Source of the DNA: Takakia lepidozioides
Lineage: Eukaryota; Streptophyta; Takakiopsida; Takakiales; Takakiaceae
Reading direction: 5' to 3'
Assembly: GCA_030704615.1 (NCBI GenBank)
Contig: CM060731.1
Coordinates: 57,888,756-57,952,755 of the forward strand
DNA length: 64,000 bases
Shown here: in pieces, positions 37,416 through 47,991 of the stretch
Layout: each line of letters opens with the position of its first letter
Position numbering within the stretch: the first letter of the stretch is position 1
Position numbers and translations under genes: made by a program
The notes under the pieces: model-generated
Databases searched by the model: none
What the model saw: the letters and a program-made list of their open reading frames with translations, nothing else
What the model was told of the DNA's origin: nothing

Positions 37416-40400
37416 ATGGTTGACAACGTCCAATTTCGATTTTGGTTACATGCCATAGCAGCACTTGTTACAAACGTCAAATTGGAGAGCTCTAGAGGCA
37501 TCGTGGGGAGCCCTTGTTTCCAGCGGAGGAGGAAGAGAAGGAAGTCACTATACTTCACGAGCTCTAGAAACAGGAATAGAGCCAGAGATAGAATGAGGAT
37601 GGAAAGAGTGGACGAAGAGGAAAAGGAGGTAGAAGAGGGAGTAGAGGAAAGTGTGGCGATGGAGGAGCAGGAATCAGCAGAAGAACAACAGCCCGCCATA
37701 GTTCCAAGGACAGATGAAGATGACACCGCATCTGAGGGAGAGACAGACGAGATGGAAGAAGATGTTGAAGGTGGCCTCACAAGGAGTCTGCCTGCGGGAA
37801 AGAGGAAGGGGGAGAGGCTCACGTACACGCTCGGCGCAGAGAGCAGCCCGAAGCGCAAAGGGTCCCCGGCAATTGGGGAGTCTTCTGGAGCAGCCAAGAA
37901 AAAGGTGAAATCTTTAAGACCCACATTTGTGTTTCGTTGCTGATATGAATATAGCCCACACAGGACATCTGCACCAGGCTGAAAGCACCGCAAACTGGAA
38001 GCCCAAACAGTGTGCGGCAACGCACACTGTTTGGGCCTACCAATTTGCTTGATTGTTCAGGTGCGAAACGCCCAAACTAAGGCACTACAGCAGGTTCAAT
38101 ACAACCCAAATTGCAAGCTCAATCAGTGTCAGTTGAGCTGAACATTTCACTGCTGTTTCCGTCTGGATATCGGTTTTCCAGGATATGTATGTCAGGACGA
38201 CAGAACCCTTCAGTGGCAGCTCAAACAGTGTGCGTTGGCGCACACTGTTTGAGCTGAACATATAAGTGTTTTTTCCGATTGAAATTCGGACTTCCAGGGC
38301 AGGTTTATGATGATGAAATAACCATTCAGTGGCAGTTCAAACAGTGTGCGTTGGCGCACACTGTTTGAGCTGAACATGTAAGTGTTTTTTCCGATTGAAA
38401 TTCGGCATTAGGGCACGTTTCTGAGGATGAAATAACCATTCAGTGGCAGCTCAAACAGTGTGCGTTGGCGCACACTGTTTGAGCTGTACATGTCACTATT
38501 TTTTTGGTGTTAAATTCGGACTTCCAGGGCAGGTTTATGATGATGACATAACCATTCAGTGGCAGCTCAAACAGTGTGCGTTGGCGCACACTGTTTGAGC
38601 TGAACATATAAGTGTTTTTTCCGATTGAAATTCGGCATTTAGGGCACGTTTCTGAGGATGAAATAACCATTCAGTGGCAGTTCAAAAAGTGTGCGTTGGC
38701 GCACACTGCTTGAGCTGTACATGTCACTATTTTTTTGGTGTTAAATTCGGACTTCCAGGGCAGGTTTATGATGATGAAATAACCATTCAGTGGCAGCTCA
38801 AACAGTGTGCGTTGGCGCACACTGTTTGAGCTGAACATGTAAGTATTTTTTCCGATTGAAATTCGGACTTCCAGGGCAGGTTTATGATGATGAAATAACC
38901 ATTCAGTGGCAGCTCAAATAGTGTGCGTTGGCGCACACTGTTTGAGCTGAACATGTAAGTGTTTTTTCCGATTGAAATTCGGACTTCCAGGGCAGGTTTA
39001 TGATGATGAAATAACCATTCAGTGGCAGCTCAAACAGTGTGCGTTGGTGCACACTGTTTGAGCTGAACATGTAAGTGTTTTTTCCGATTGAAATTCGGCA
39101 TTAGGGCACGTTTCTGAGGATGAAATAACCATTCAGTGGCAGCTCAAACAGTGTGCGTTGGCGCACACTGTTTGAGCTATACATGTCACTATTTTTTTGG
39201 TGTTAAATTCGGACTTCCAGGGCAGGTTTATGATGATGAAATAACCATTCAGTGGCAGCTCAAACAGTGTGCGTTGGTGCACACTGTTTGAGCTGAACAT
39301 GTAAGTGTTTTTTCCGATTGAAATTCGGCATTAGGGCACGTTTCTGAGGATGAAATAACCATTCAGTGGCAGCTCAAACAGTGTGCGTTGGCGCACACTG
39401 TTTGAGCTATACATGTCACTATTTTTTTGGTGTTAAATTCGGACTTCCAGGGCAGGTTTATGATGATGAAATAACCATTCAGTGGCAGCTCAAACAGTGT
39501 GCGTTGGCGCACACTGTTTGAGCTGAACATGTAAGTGTTTTTTCCGATTGAAATTCGGCATTTAGGGCACGTTTCTGAGGATGAAATAATCCCTCAGTGG
39601 CAGCTCAAACAGTGTGCGTCAACGCACACTGTTTGAGCTGTACATGTCACACTGTTCGAACTCACCTTTTCACTTTTTTCATCCAAAATCGGCCGCATAT
39701 CTTGGAGTTTACAATGAACACTTACCTGGCACAAGTAGATGTTCAATGATCATTTACATGGCAAGTGAAACAGTGTGCGTCAACGCACACTGTTTGAGCC
39801 CACTTTTACATTGTCTTTTTCTGTGGAATTCGGCAACATATGACATGTCTGTGAGGGTCAATGTACACTTACCTGGCAGCTTAAAATAGTGTGCGTCAAC
39901 GCACACTCTTTGAGCCCACTTTTTCATGCCTCAGCCGACGTTTCATGCCTCTCTAATATCAAGTTGAATGAACAACCCTGCAGGAGAAGATGCAAAGTGT
40001 GGCAGATGAGGTCCCTTCGGGTCAGGAGAAGGAGATAATTGTTGATGTGGACGATGAGTTCTATGAAAGCAAAGCCACTGAGATGCTGGGGGGTTAGAAG
40101 GTAAACTCTCAGCTTGTGGTGCAAAGTATGCTTGCCCCGGGTGGGAGGTTGAAGATTCCCCTGTGTAGGTTGGTTTCCATGCCCGTCGTTCGTACACCCC
40201 TCGTCAAGGACATTCTCAAGCTGGAGGCCGAGTTTGTGCATGGGTATTTGGATGGATCCGCAGTCTTTTACGTTTCTACTAGGGATTCCAAAGGTAATGA
40301 GCTCCTCGTGGATCAGTCAATCGTGGACTCCTGGGACCCCATTTGGAGACAGCTGAACGAATCCTTCGAACTTCTTCTCTCCAGGAAACCTTCCACCCAG

Positions 40401-43400
40401 GCATTCTCGGGAAAGATGTTTCACGTTTGGGATGGGAACCACCGCTTGCTTGCATGGATGGCTGTCATTGGGAGGCTGCACTCACAGGAGGAAGAGTGGC
40501 ATTACTCTGTTCGATCGATGGTGCTGGATTGTGACGGGAACATGATGGGTCTTCTGACGGCAATGAATGATGTGAACAGGTTGGTTTCTCATTCTACATG
40601 TTCCACTTGTGGTTCCGTTCTTCTTTGATTGAAGACCTTGAATTTCATTCTGACTTACAGATATCATTCTGCAGAGGAACGGAGACATCGCATGTCAAAA
40701 CGAATTTGGTTCACACACTGTATAGGATACAAAGGATAGGGCAGATGCCCTTGACCAACTTCAAGACCATATTTTCAGCGGAGATGTACAAGAAGTGCGA
40801 AAGCTCCAAGACATCGGAAACGTGGTATTCGTTGACCCGTGAGGCTTTCATGGAGTACATGTACACGGTGAGATACATCTTCCTTCATTTGGTCTTCCAT
40901 ATTCCACATGTTTGTTTCTGTTTGTTTCCCTTGACCTTGTGCTGATGCAACTCTCTTGCATTCCCTTGCAGCAAGACATTGCAGATGCAGGGGAGCGTGG
41001 CAAACTGGAATACTACAGCTCTACCCCTGAGGAGAGAAGGACAGCAAAGGGGGTTGAGAGTCGCATCCAGAAAGAGATGACCGCTACAAGAAGGACTATA
41101 ATGAGTGCTTTCGTGAAGCAGTTGAGAATTGCCGACCCATCATTCGGACCGCAGTTTCTCCTGGAGATAAAAAACCATTATAACAAGCCAGGCAAGCCAG
41201 AAATGGCCTAGGAGAAGTTGCACAGGTTGTCTACCGCCGTTGTGTCTCCAGAACAAAAGGTGAAGTGGCTGCAGATATGGAACTCCGATCCCACAGTTAG
41301 GGATACCCACATGTTCCCAAGGCCGGAGAAAGAGAAGAAGACCCAGCGTGTCATTCCTGTCAGTGACAATGTGCTGGACACCTGGCTTCACAAGGCCACT
41401 TACTGGAGCCAGGTGTGATGTCCTTCCCTGTGTCACTGTCTTTTCTCTTTTCCTGTCCTTATCTTTCTATTGCCTCTTACATTCGCTGTGATTGCTTTTG
41501 GGTTCATTCTTGCATTTGTATTGTTTTGCAGTTGGAAGAAAGGGCCAGATCGGTTCTGCATACTCAGCTGGCTGACTATGGCATCAGTATGATAGCACCG
41601 AAGGTGTCCTTCGAAGCATACATGAGGAAATGGAGAGCCACAGTGTGGCACTCTTGTTTCTTTAGAGAGTTCAGCAAGGAGGGTGGCATCAGTCGAACAA
41701 ATGAGCTGGACCAGCAAGAAAAAGGAGAGGAAGCCTGGAAACGATGCCTTTACAGGTGCACACTCTTGCACTACTTATTTGTGTTGTGGTTGCAATGTGT
41801 TGTGTGGCATACTGTTGAAGGGGGTCTTCCTGGTGTGATGGAAAAGTTGCCACACAATATTTCCATTGTAAAATGAGGCTGTCTCTGTTGCTGCAGGTAC
41901 ATAAAGTTTGTTCTCCTGGAAGAGAATTGCCTGGACAAACATCCAGATTTCGTGGACCTGTGGCTTGTCCCTGTTGGCAACCAGACCATGTTTACTACTG
42001 GGATCTTGCATGACTGGGGCCCAGACCATCTTTCTTCTTGTGGTTGGTATTTGGATTGCCCTCCTTCTGAGACCCCAGCTCCAGAGGTGTTTTGAGGAGA
42101 GAGAATGACCGTATTGCAGCCACTGCCGCAGCAGCCGACCTCGACATTCATGAACGAAATTTGAGGACTCTTGCAGAGAAGGAGCCTCCCGCTCATGATA
42201 CCCCAGGTAGAGGAAGAAAGGCAAAGGGAAAAGATGTTGCTGGTGTTGTGGGGAAGGGAAGGGGTAGAGGGAAGGTGGCACAAGGGCAGGGAAGTGTTGC
42301 AGATATTGGCCCTGTGGAGGATGTCCAGCAGACTCCACCGCATGGTAGGGGATCCGGGAGAAAAAACAAGGAGGTGGTTGATCCCAAGGACCCGTACCAT
42401 GCAGTGGAACATCCCACGAGGGTCATTCGCCCAACCAGGTTGGAGATGGCCAACGTCGGGTTCCTTGCCATGATGGAGTCGAAGAAATCTGATTACAAGG
42501 GCGAGCCATCACCAGTGTGGGACAGGATTGTGCAGTTCCTCATCACGGTGCGTGTTCTCTTTGGCTTCTGTGGCTTCTGTTGTTTTTGTCTGCTGTGGGC
42601 ATGGATCGTTTCTAAACTTGTGAGAATTCCATTGTATTTTGTTTGCAGGCTAAAATGACCAAATCCTGGGTGAACGGGAAGGAGAAGCCATATGCAGCCG
42701 AACTCATCATCTTGGACATCCCTGATGGGTTGGCAGTCCCGGATATTTCTCCATCGGGTGCTTGTCCGGGTTGGAATGCTTTTGATGAGCGCTACTGGCG
42801 GTGGGTTTTCTCCTTTTGCAACTTCTTCTTGTCCGATGCAGGTGTTTTGGTGCTCATCCAGTCCATCAACAGTCGGTGTCGCCATGCACTTTCCAGCTAT
42901 TTGAAAGCCTCGGGCATGAGAGTCGTGAAGACATGGAATTGTGTGAACAGCATGTACCTTACGAAGGGGGATCGTCCGGGAGAGATGGTGAGTTTGCCTT
43001 CTTCTTCCTCTTCTTGGTTGTTCTCGGATGGGGTTGTATAGGTCGCTCGAACTCATATGTAGGGGCCCGATTTTTTTTTGCTTCTTAGTTCCTTGTGGAT
43101 GTCATGTTCGCAGACTTGTCTGTTTGAAGCTGTTTGTCTCGTCCGGGTGCATCCACAAACGACTCCGGCCGGCATTACCGAGTTTGCCATCACTCATGGG
43201 GCCAAGTTCATAGATGACAGGACAGATCCCCCCACGATGCATCACAACTCAACTACGTCGACAGCAACGTGTGCTTGCGAAGGGGGAATGGGGTTCCTTG
43301 GAGAGGGGCGAGGGAGAGGAGCCCGGCTTTCATTCAAACGATTGTGGAGTGCTGCACCTACACAGACGCCAGAGTTCTAGATTTGTCGATGGGCACAGGT

Positions 43401-44092
43401 TCATCTCTTCAACATTCACATTTCATGAGGTTTGATTGAGCTTGCACTTTCAGCACTTCCCACCGTTCCGAATGTGTCTTCAATGTCTTCTTCATTCATT
43501 CTATTCCACTGCAGGTGCTTCTTACCACGCTTGCAAGGCCAGTGCGCGACATCTCTTTGGGATTGAAGGGGATGCTGAGATTTACAAGAACCTCCTGATG
43601 GGTTTGGGTGGACACACTTCTCAAGTCCTTCCGAAGCCCCGTCCCGTTGATACTGATACAGAGGAGACTTCTGACAAGGAGCTGGACTCCGACTTTGCCT
43701 GTGAGTAAGTTCAACCTGTGCATGCTTTCATTGTTGTTTCAATATCGAGAATCGCTGTTCTTGAGGCAAAGTGCACATGGGAGACATCCTCTTTGTTGGA
43801 CTTGTGCATTGCATCATTGTGTTAAAAATGGGGTTTTGTGGACATGTGCAGGAGTCCGCGTGCTTCCACTTGCCCTCCAGGGCTATCACACCTATTTGGA
43901 CTTGTTTGCAGTCCTCCTCGGTCTTGCGTGCTACCTGTCTATGCGGAGGCACTCGCAGCAAGCATGTCCGTTCATGGCACTCCGAGTCCACCTTACGACG
44001 GCCTTCGTAGAACACGTGGTGTTGGGGCCAGAATCTTTGTAGATGACATAGCACAGGAGGTGGACACTGATTGTGATGACTGCGACACTTGA
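37416..44092 (+). pseudogene. MULE accessory gene: ParB-like plus tentative methyltransferase-like protein, decayed
   Basis: Exons from splice sites: 37416-37904, 39984-40579, 40675-40867, 40972-41412, 41532-41755, 41897-42547, 42649-42987, 43114-43429, 43515-43704, and last exon(s) from 43852 to the stop at 44092. Exon 1 is basic then very acidic (RRRKRRKS; MEEDVEGG), suggesting a nuclear protein. Exon 2 has PVVRTPLVKDILKLEAEFVH, MFHVWDGNHRLLAWMAVI and LLTAMNDVNR; D-G-x-H-R-x-x-A is the core motif of the ParB/sulfiredoxin fold. Exon 7 has YAAELIILDIPDGLAVPD and YWRWVFSFCNFFLSDAGVLV, laid out like the DPPY-plus-strand region of N4/N6 DNA methyltransferases but with DIPD in place of DPPY. Defects: in-frame TAG at 40095 and 41209, and frameshifts near 42091, 43290 and 43545. 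ParB-like call moderate, methyltransferase call weak. Confidence 0.6.
37998..39925. repeat. Tandem array of about 16 near-perfect palindromes in intron 1 of the accessory gene
   Basis: The unit is mostly 112-117 bp and comes in two variants (spacers containing ATGATGATGAAATAA or GAGGATGAAATAA). Each unit carries CAGCTCAAACAGTGTGCG, a 4-base loop, and the exact reverse complement; a perfect example is 38217-38256 with loop TTGG. The first palindrome (38001-38036) has loop GCAA and arms beginning GCCCAAAC, with the matching compensatory change GTTTGGGC on the other side. The last three have loop TCAA. The arms stay paired while the loops vary. It could bind a dimeric protein, form a cruciform, or fold as hairpins in the unspliced RNA. 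Confidence 0.9.
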
Positions 44093-44540
44093 TATGAACT
44101 TTTCTTTTGGTTTAATTCTAGGCCAAATTTGAAATGGGATGGTTGTGTGTCCTTGTTGTCCTGTTTGCAATGTGTGCGTGGAATTCACATTCATGGTTAC
44201 AAACTATTGTTGGAGATGGGGGTTGCATGGACTGCCTGGATTGTTCCTTCAATCTATTTGGTGTTTTGTGGACCTCACAGACTTGAGTACATTGCGAAAA
44301 CAAACAAACCACTTTGGTTCGTGTAGAGCATTCTCGCATCATTTGCTAGTTGGTCCCCAAACTATTCCTGCTAGAAGAATGGTTGGTGAATCCATCACGG
44401 TGAAGTCCACCTCATCAAAAACTGTTCAGGCATTCTCAATTCTACCCACATCAACCCGCGGAAATAGGTGACATCCGCGGAAATAGGGACTGTTTGCATG
44501 CTGACGTGGCGTGAGCCTGTGCTGGGCTCACGCTTTCCTG
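44093..44540. other. Right non-coding part of the MULE
   Basis: Probable 3' UTR of the accessory gene followed by subterminal sequence. Nothing recognised up to the cluster of GTGAGC/GCTCAC words from about 44509 onward. ATCCGCGGAAATAG occurs near 44473 and CGCGGAAATAGG at 44456, a short direct repeat. Confidence 0.5.
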
Positions 44541-44584
44541 GGCTCACAGGCTCACGCCTCCGGGCTCACGGAATAGCACCCCCC
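44541..44584 (-). repeat. Right terminal inverted repeat of the MULE
   Basis: Read on the minus strand it begins GGGGGGTGCTATTC, then CGTGAGCCC and CGTGAGCCTG, matching the left end in register. Further GTGAGC words continue inward. Confidence 0.75.
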
Positions 44585-44593
44585 CTTGATCTC
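44585..44593. repeat. MULE target-site duplication, right copy
   Basis: CTTGATCTC, identical to 32684-32692. Confidence 0.9.
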
Positions 44594-46195
44594 TTCCCCA
44601 ACCTTCTGTGCATACTTGGGATTCATCCTATACCTTGCATGTTTGATTGGCACTGACCCTGGTTCCAATTCAATCTTATGTTGGCAGATCTCAGGTGGTA
44701 TCCCTTTCAGATCCTCATAGCTCCAAGCAAATACATCTCTGTATTTGATAAACAAGCTCTTAGCTTCCTCAAAGAATTTTGGCTCCAAGTCAGCCCCTAC
44801 TTTCACCATTCTTGGTTCTTCCTCAGTCCCCACATTCACTTCTCTCACCTGCTCCTCAGCTGTGATTGTCCATCCAGCCACTACTTCATCCTGTAAACTC
44901 ACAGTGGCTGGTTCCTCTAGGATTTCTATTTCTCCCTCTCTTTCTTCATAGAAATGTGGTGGGTAACTGTTTGTTTCCCCCTCAATTGGTGTTGCTATTA
45001 CTGCACCACAGCAGATACCTTTAAAGCAACTCAGGCCTCCCAATTGCATTTCTGCAACATGCTCCCACTCTGGGTGTGTAGCAAACAGTGTAGCTTCTTG
45101 CTCCTCATCAAGTCCTCCCCTCCAGTCATACTCCCTGACTCCACGAGGTCTTCTGGTAGCAGGTAGTCTACTAGATTTCTTAGTGGTGACCTGTATCTTG
45201 TGCTTCCCATCATGCACAGTCAATAATTGGGAATTCCAATCATGGAATACCCTGGCCTGTTTCAGCCACGGTCGACCCAGCAATAAGGAGTAAGCTTCCA
45301 TGACATCATCCATTTTCAACACAGTCACTATGATCTTAAAGATCATCTTCTGAATCTGTATCTTAACTCATCTTATCAAGCCTAATGGCTGTACACTCTG
45401 TTGATCCGCCATTGTTACTATGAATGGGGCTAGTTTCATGCTACTTAGACCAAGCTTCTGCCTTAATTGATCTGTCATAATATTCACTCATGAGCCTCCA
45501 TCTATCAGTACATCAGTCCAAGTCTGTGCTTCCAATTCTCAATTGGATTACTGGCATAGAATCATCAAAGTCCATGACTGTTTCTCGCCCTTCAGGCTTC
45601 ACATTATAACTTGTCACCTTGTTGTTCAAGTCTGTGTTCTCTGTCACATGAGCAATCTGATTGATTGCTTGATACAGTCTGTGCCTATAATGAGGTGCCA
45701 CAGCCAATAGCTGTCCAATGGTAATCTCAGCTTTGGACTGGCATATTACTTCAGCCAAAGTCCCTTCACTTGTGCAGATTTTTACTTCACTTCATCTTCA
45801 CCCTCTTCATCTTCTCTATCAAAGTCAGAAGAATCTGCCAGAGGGATATCAGTATTCTTCTGCATTTCCCTTATGGTATCAGCCACTTCCTTGTGCAGTT
45901 CCTTCTCATCTCTCCAAGCCTCTTCATCTTCAGGCACATCACTGCCTTCTTCATTTGCATCTTCTTCCTCATCCATTGGAGGTATTAGTTTAGCTTTGCT
46001 TCTGGTCACTATCATTGTACTTACTTCTGGTACAAAACATGGCCTAACCATGTGAGCTGCCACCACTGGGCATTCATTCACAGGAGCTCTCATCTCATTC
46101 TGGTGTCTGATCTAGAATGGACAGGCTGCTTTGCGATGTCCTGTCTGATTACAATAGTAACACAATTCTTCACCATTGGGTCCACGCCCTTGGTC
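44594..46195 (-). pseudogene. pol, proximal part: protease and start of reverse transcriptase
   Basis: 46093-45782 is an acidic linker (RSKAKLIPPMDEEEDANEEG). 45758-45513 leads into the protease, whose active-site loop VLIDGGS is followed by a TGA stop near 45490. 45346-44594 gives the protease end (SLLLGRPWLKQARVFHDWN) and the entry to RT (FAWSYEDLKGIPPEICQHKI; VPIKHARYRMNPKYAQKVGE). The frame is then cut by the MULE after V-G-E-E-I-K. These are standard Ty3/gypsy landmarks in the right order. Stops and frameshifts mark it as inactive. Confidence 0.85.
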
Positions 46196-47110
46196 TATTC
46201 TGGGATTATTTCTATAATCTTGATTCCCTGGCTGATAATTCCCCTTGGATTACGCTGATAATTGCCTCTAGGATTGCCTTGGTAATTCCATCTTGGATTA
46301 TCTCTTCCTGCCATACCATTGTTATAACCACCAGGCCTTCCATAATGGTCTTGATCATTGTTTCTTCTTGGCTGGGGCTGCACTTGATGCACCCTCACAT
46401 GCCTAGGTTCTCTTGCAGCTGTCCTTCTGTTATAATAACAATTCTCAGTAGAATGGTTATCCATTTTACAGATAGTACAGTGCTTCTCCTTCATGTGGCA
46501 TTCAGCTATGGTATGGCCTTCATTCTGGCATTTTGCACACCAAACACCCTTCCTCCAATGTGTTACAGCCTCTGTGGCATACTTCTTCAAGATCTCCTCC
46601 AGTCTTTTCTCATAGTTGTCCCTCTTCAACTTTTCCTTCTTCTTGCTCTTTCTCTTGAGCTTTTGCTCTTCTTCCTCATCTGACTCGTCTTCAGAGTCAT
46701 CATCATCTATTTTCTCTCTCCTGAGCATCCCCAATTGCTTAATTCTGTTGGCTGTTTCGAATGCCTCTTCCACTGTATTATGGGGTAGCATATCCACTTT
46801 CTTTTGTAATTCAGGTCTTAATCCACTCACAAACCAGGTCTTCTGTAACCCTGTGCTGGCACAACAACCAGCTTTTTCATCATCAACTCCATCTTTTCCA
46901 TGTACTCTTCAACAGTTTCATGCTTATTTTGCTTTAACTCCCATACACTTCATCCTCAGTTTTGCTTGTCCTGAACCTATTTCGGAATGTTGTACTAAGG
47001 CCATTCCAGGTTAGGAAATGATTATTAGGAAATCTTGCATACCATTCACTTGCTTTCTTGATAAGTGAACAAAAAAACAGTTTCATCTTGGCATAAGACC
47101 AGAGAGTACA
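46196..47110 (-). pseudogene. gag with two zinc knuckles
   Basis: The capsid part (about 47110-46830) reads SEWYARFPNNHFLTWNGL, then STTFRNRFRTSKTEDEVY, with stops and frameshifts. The open stretch 46830-46195 has SGLRPELQKKVDMLPHNTVE, a highly acidic-basic linker, and two CCHC-type knuckles (CAKCQNEGHTIAEC and CTICKMDNHSTENC), then an Arg/Asn/Gly-rich tail. This is the RNA-binding nucleocapsid region. The N-terminal part of gag is replaced at about 47110 by sequence that codes on the other strand. Confidence 0.85.
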
Positions 47111-47125
47111 TCACCCATACCAGAG

Positions 47126-47863
47126 TTGGATGCCACTCCTTCTTATTCTTTACAAGAAAGATTAAGGGATTTGATAGAGGAAGAAGATCAGCCACGAGGG
47201 GAGAGATCTGAGGTACATCCCTGGATTCAAGATTTGACAGAAATCTTTGATCAAAGTTGGCATGGGACACCAAAAGCAGGAACTCCAGTTTCTGAATCAC
47301 AAGACAAGGAAGGAGAGGAAGATGTGGCAGAGCCAATAGAGAGTTCAGACTCTCCAACACCACTCCAGTTGAGTTATATGAGTGAGGAAGAGGAGAACCA
47401 AGAGAAGAACTTGGAAGATGAAAACAGAGAGAAGAATTTGGAAGATGAAGAGTATGAAGAAGTAGACCCAACAGTTGAGGTTGAGACTACAACCAGGACA
47501 TCCCAACCTGTTGGACCTGGATCAAGTGGAGCACTTGGATCACAGGCCAACGAAGGTGTCGGCTCAGGGGGATCAGACGGGCAGCTTGGATCTGGCTCTG
47601 GGGGAATAGGGAGTGTGGGAAGTAGTGCAACTGGAGCTGGGAAATACTGTGAGTACAGAGGGGCCAGTAGAAGGGAGTGCTCAGGGCCAACACCTGGTGG
47701 GAGACCCACCACTACAACAGTAGGTCCTCAAGGACCAGCATCAATAGGAGGACCAGCATCTGTCAGTGGGCAGGGTGTAGGGCCACAAATGGCGGTACCT
47801 CCAACACGGGCAAGACCACCTTTTCCAATATATGCAGGGAAATGGTGTGAGAGGTCCAGATGA
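47126..47863 (+). pseudogene. Plus-strand acidic/Gly-rich ORF inside the gag region, probably an inverted segment
   Basis: Open frame with LDATPSYSLQERLRDLIEEE and VHPWIQDLTEIFDQSWHGTP, then Glu-rich repeats, a Gly/Ser-rich linker and PPTRARPPFPIYAG. Its composition is that of a gag N-terminal region, but it reads opposite to the surrounding gag-pol. Coding-like gag on the minus strand stops exactly where this begins. An internal inversion of the 5' gag segment would explain both; an independent antisense gene is the alternative. Confidence 0.5.
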
Positions 47864-47991
47864 TTCCCCTATGTCAATTCCTCTCTCCAAAAGATATGGA
47901 TAATTAGCTTTCAAATAACTTTCTCTTTTTGCTGAATATCTGTGAAGTCTAGCTTCTCTTTCATCACTTATGTCCCATGTCTTTCATATCT

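Larger units (their letters stand above)
32693..44584. mobile_element. Autonomous-type Mutator-like element (MULE), 11,892 bp
   Basis: Bounded by a perfect 9-bp duplication. The ends form imperfect inverted repeats of about 44 bp (32693-32736 against 44541-44584), sharing CGTGAGCCC and CGTGAGCCTG in register; more GTGAGC words lie just inside. Between them are a minus-strand transposase gene (36.6-33.1 kb) and a divergent plus-strand accessory gene (37.4-44.1 kb) with a palindromic repeat array in its first intron. Removing the element and one duplication restores V-G-E-E-I-K-K-L-A across the RT junction, so the boundaries are exact. Confidence 0.92.

Noticed and set aside
37998-39925. Open frames read through the palindromic array (for example 38440-38670 and 39614-39889)
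   Set aside because: They arise from the repeat unit itself and the region is bounded by a good donor (37904) and acceptor (39984), so it is an intron.
41771-42412. Long minus-strand frames opposite the accessory gene
   Set aside because: Low-complexity shadows; the plus strand has matching splice sites and phases.
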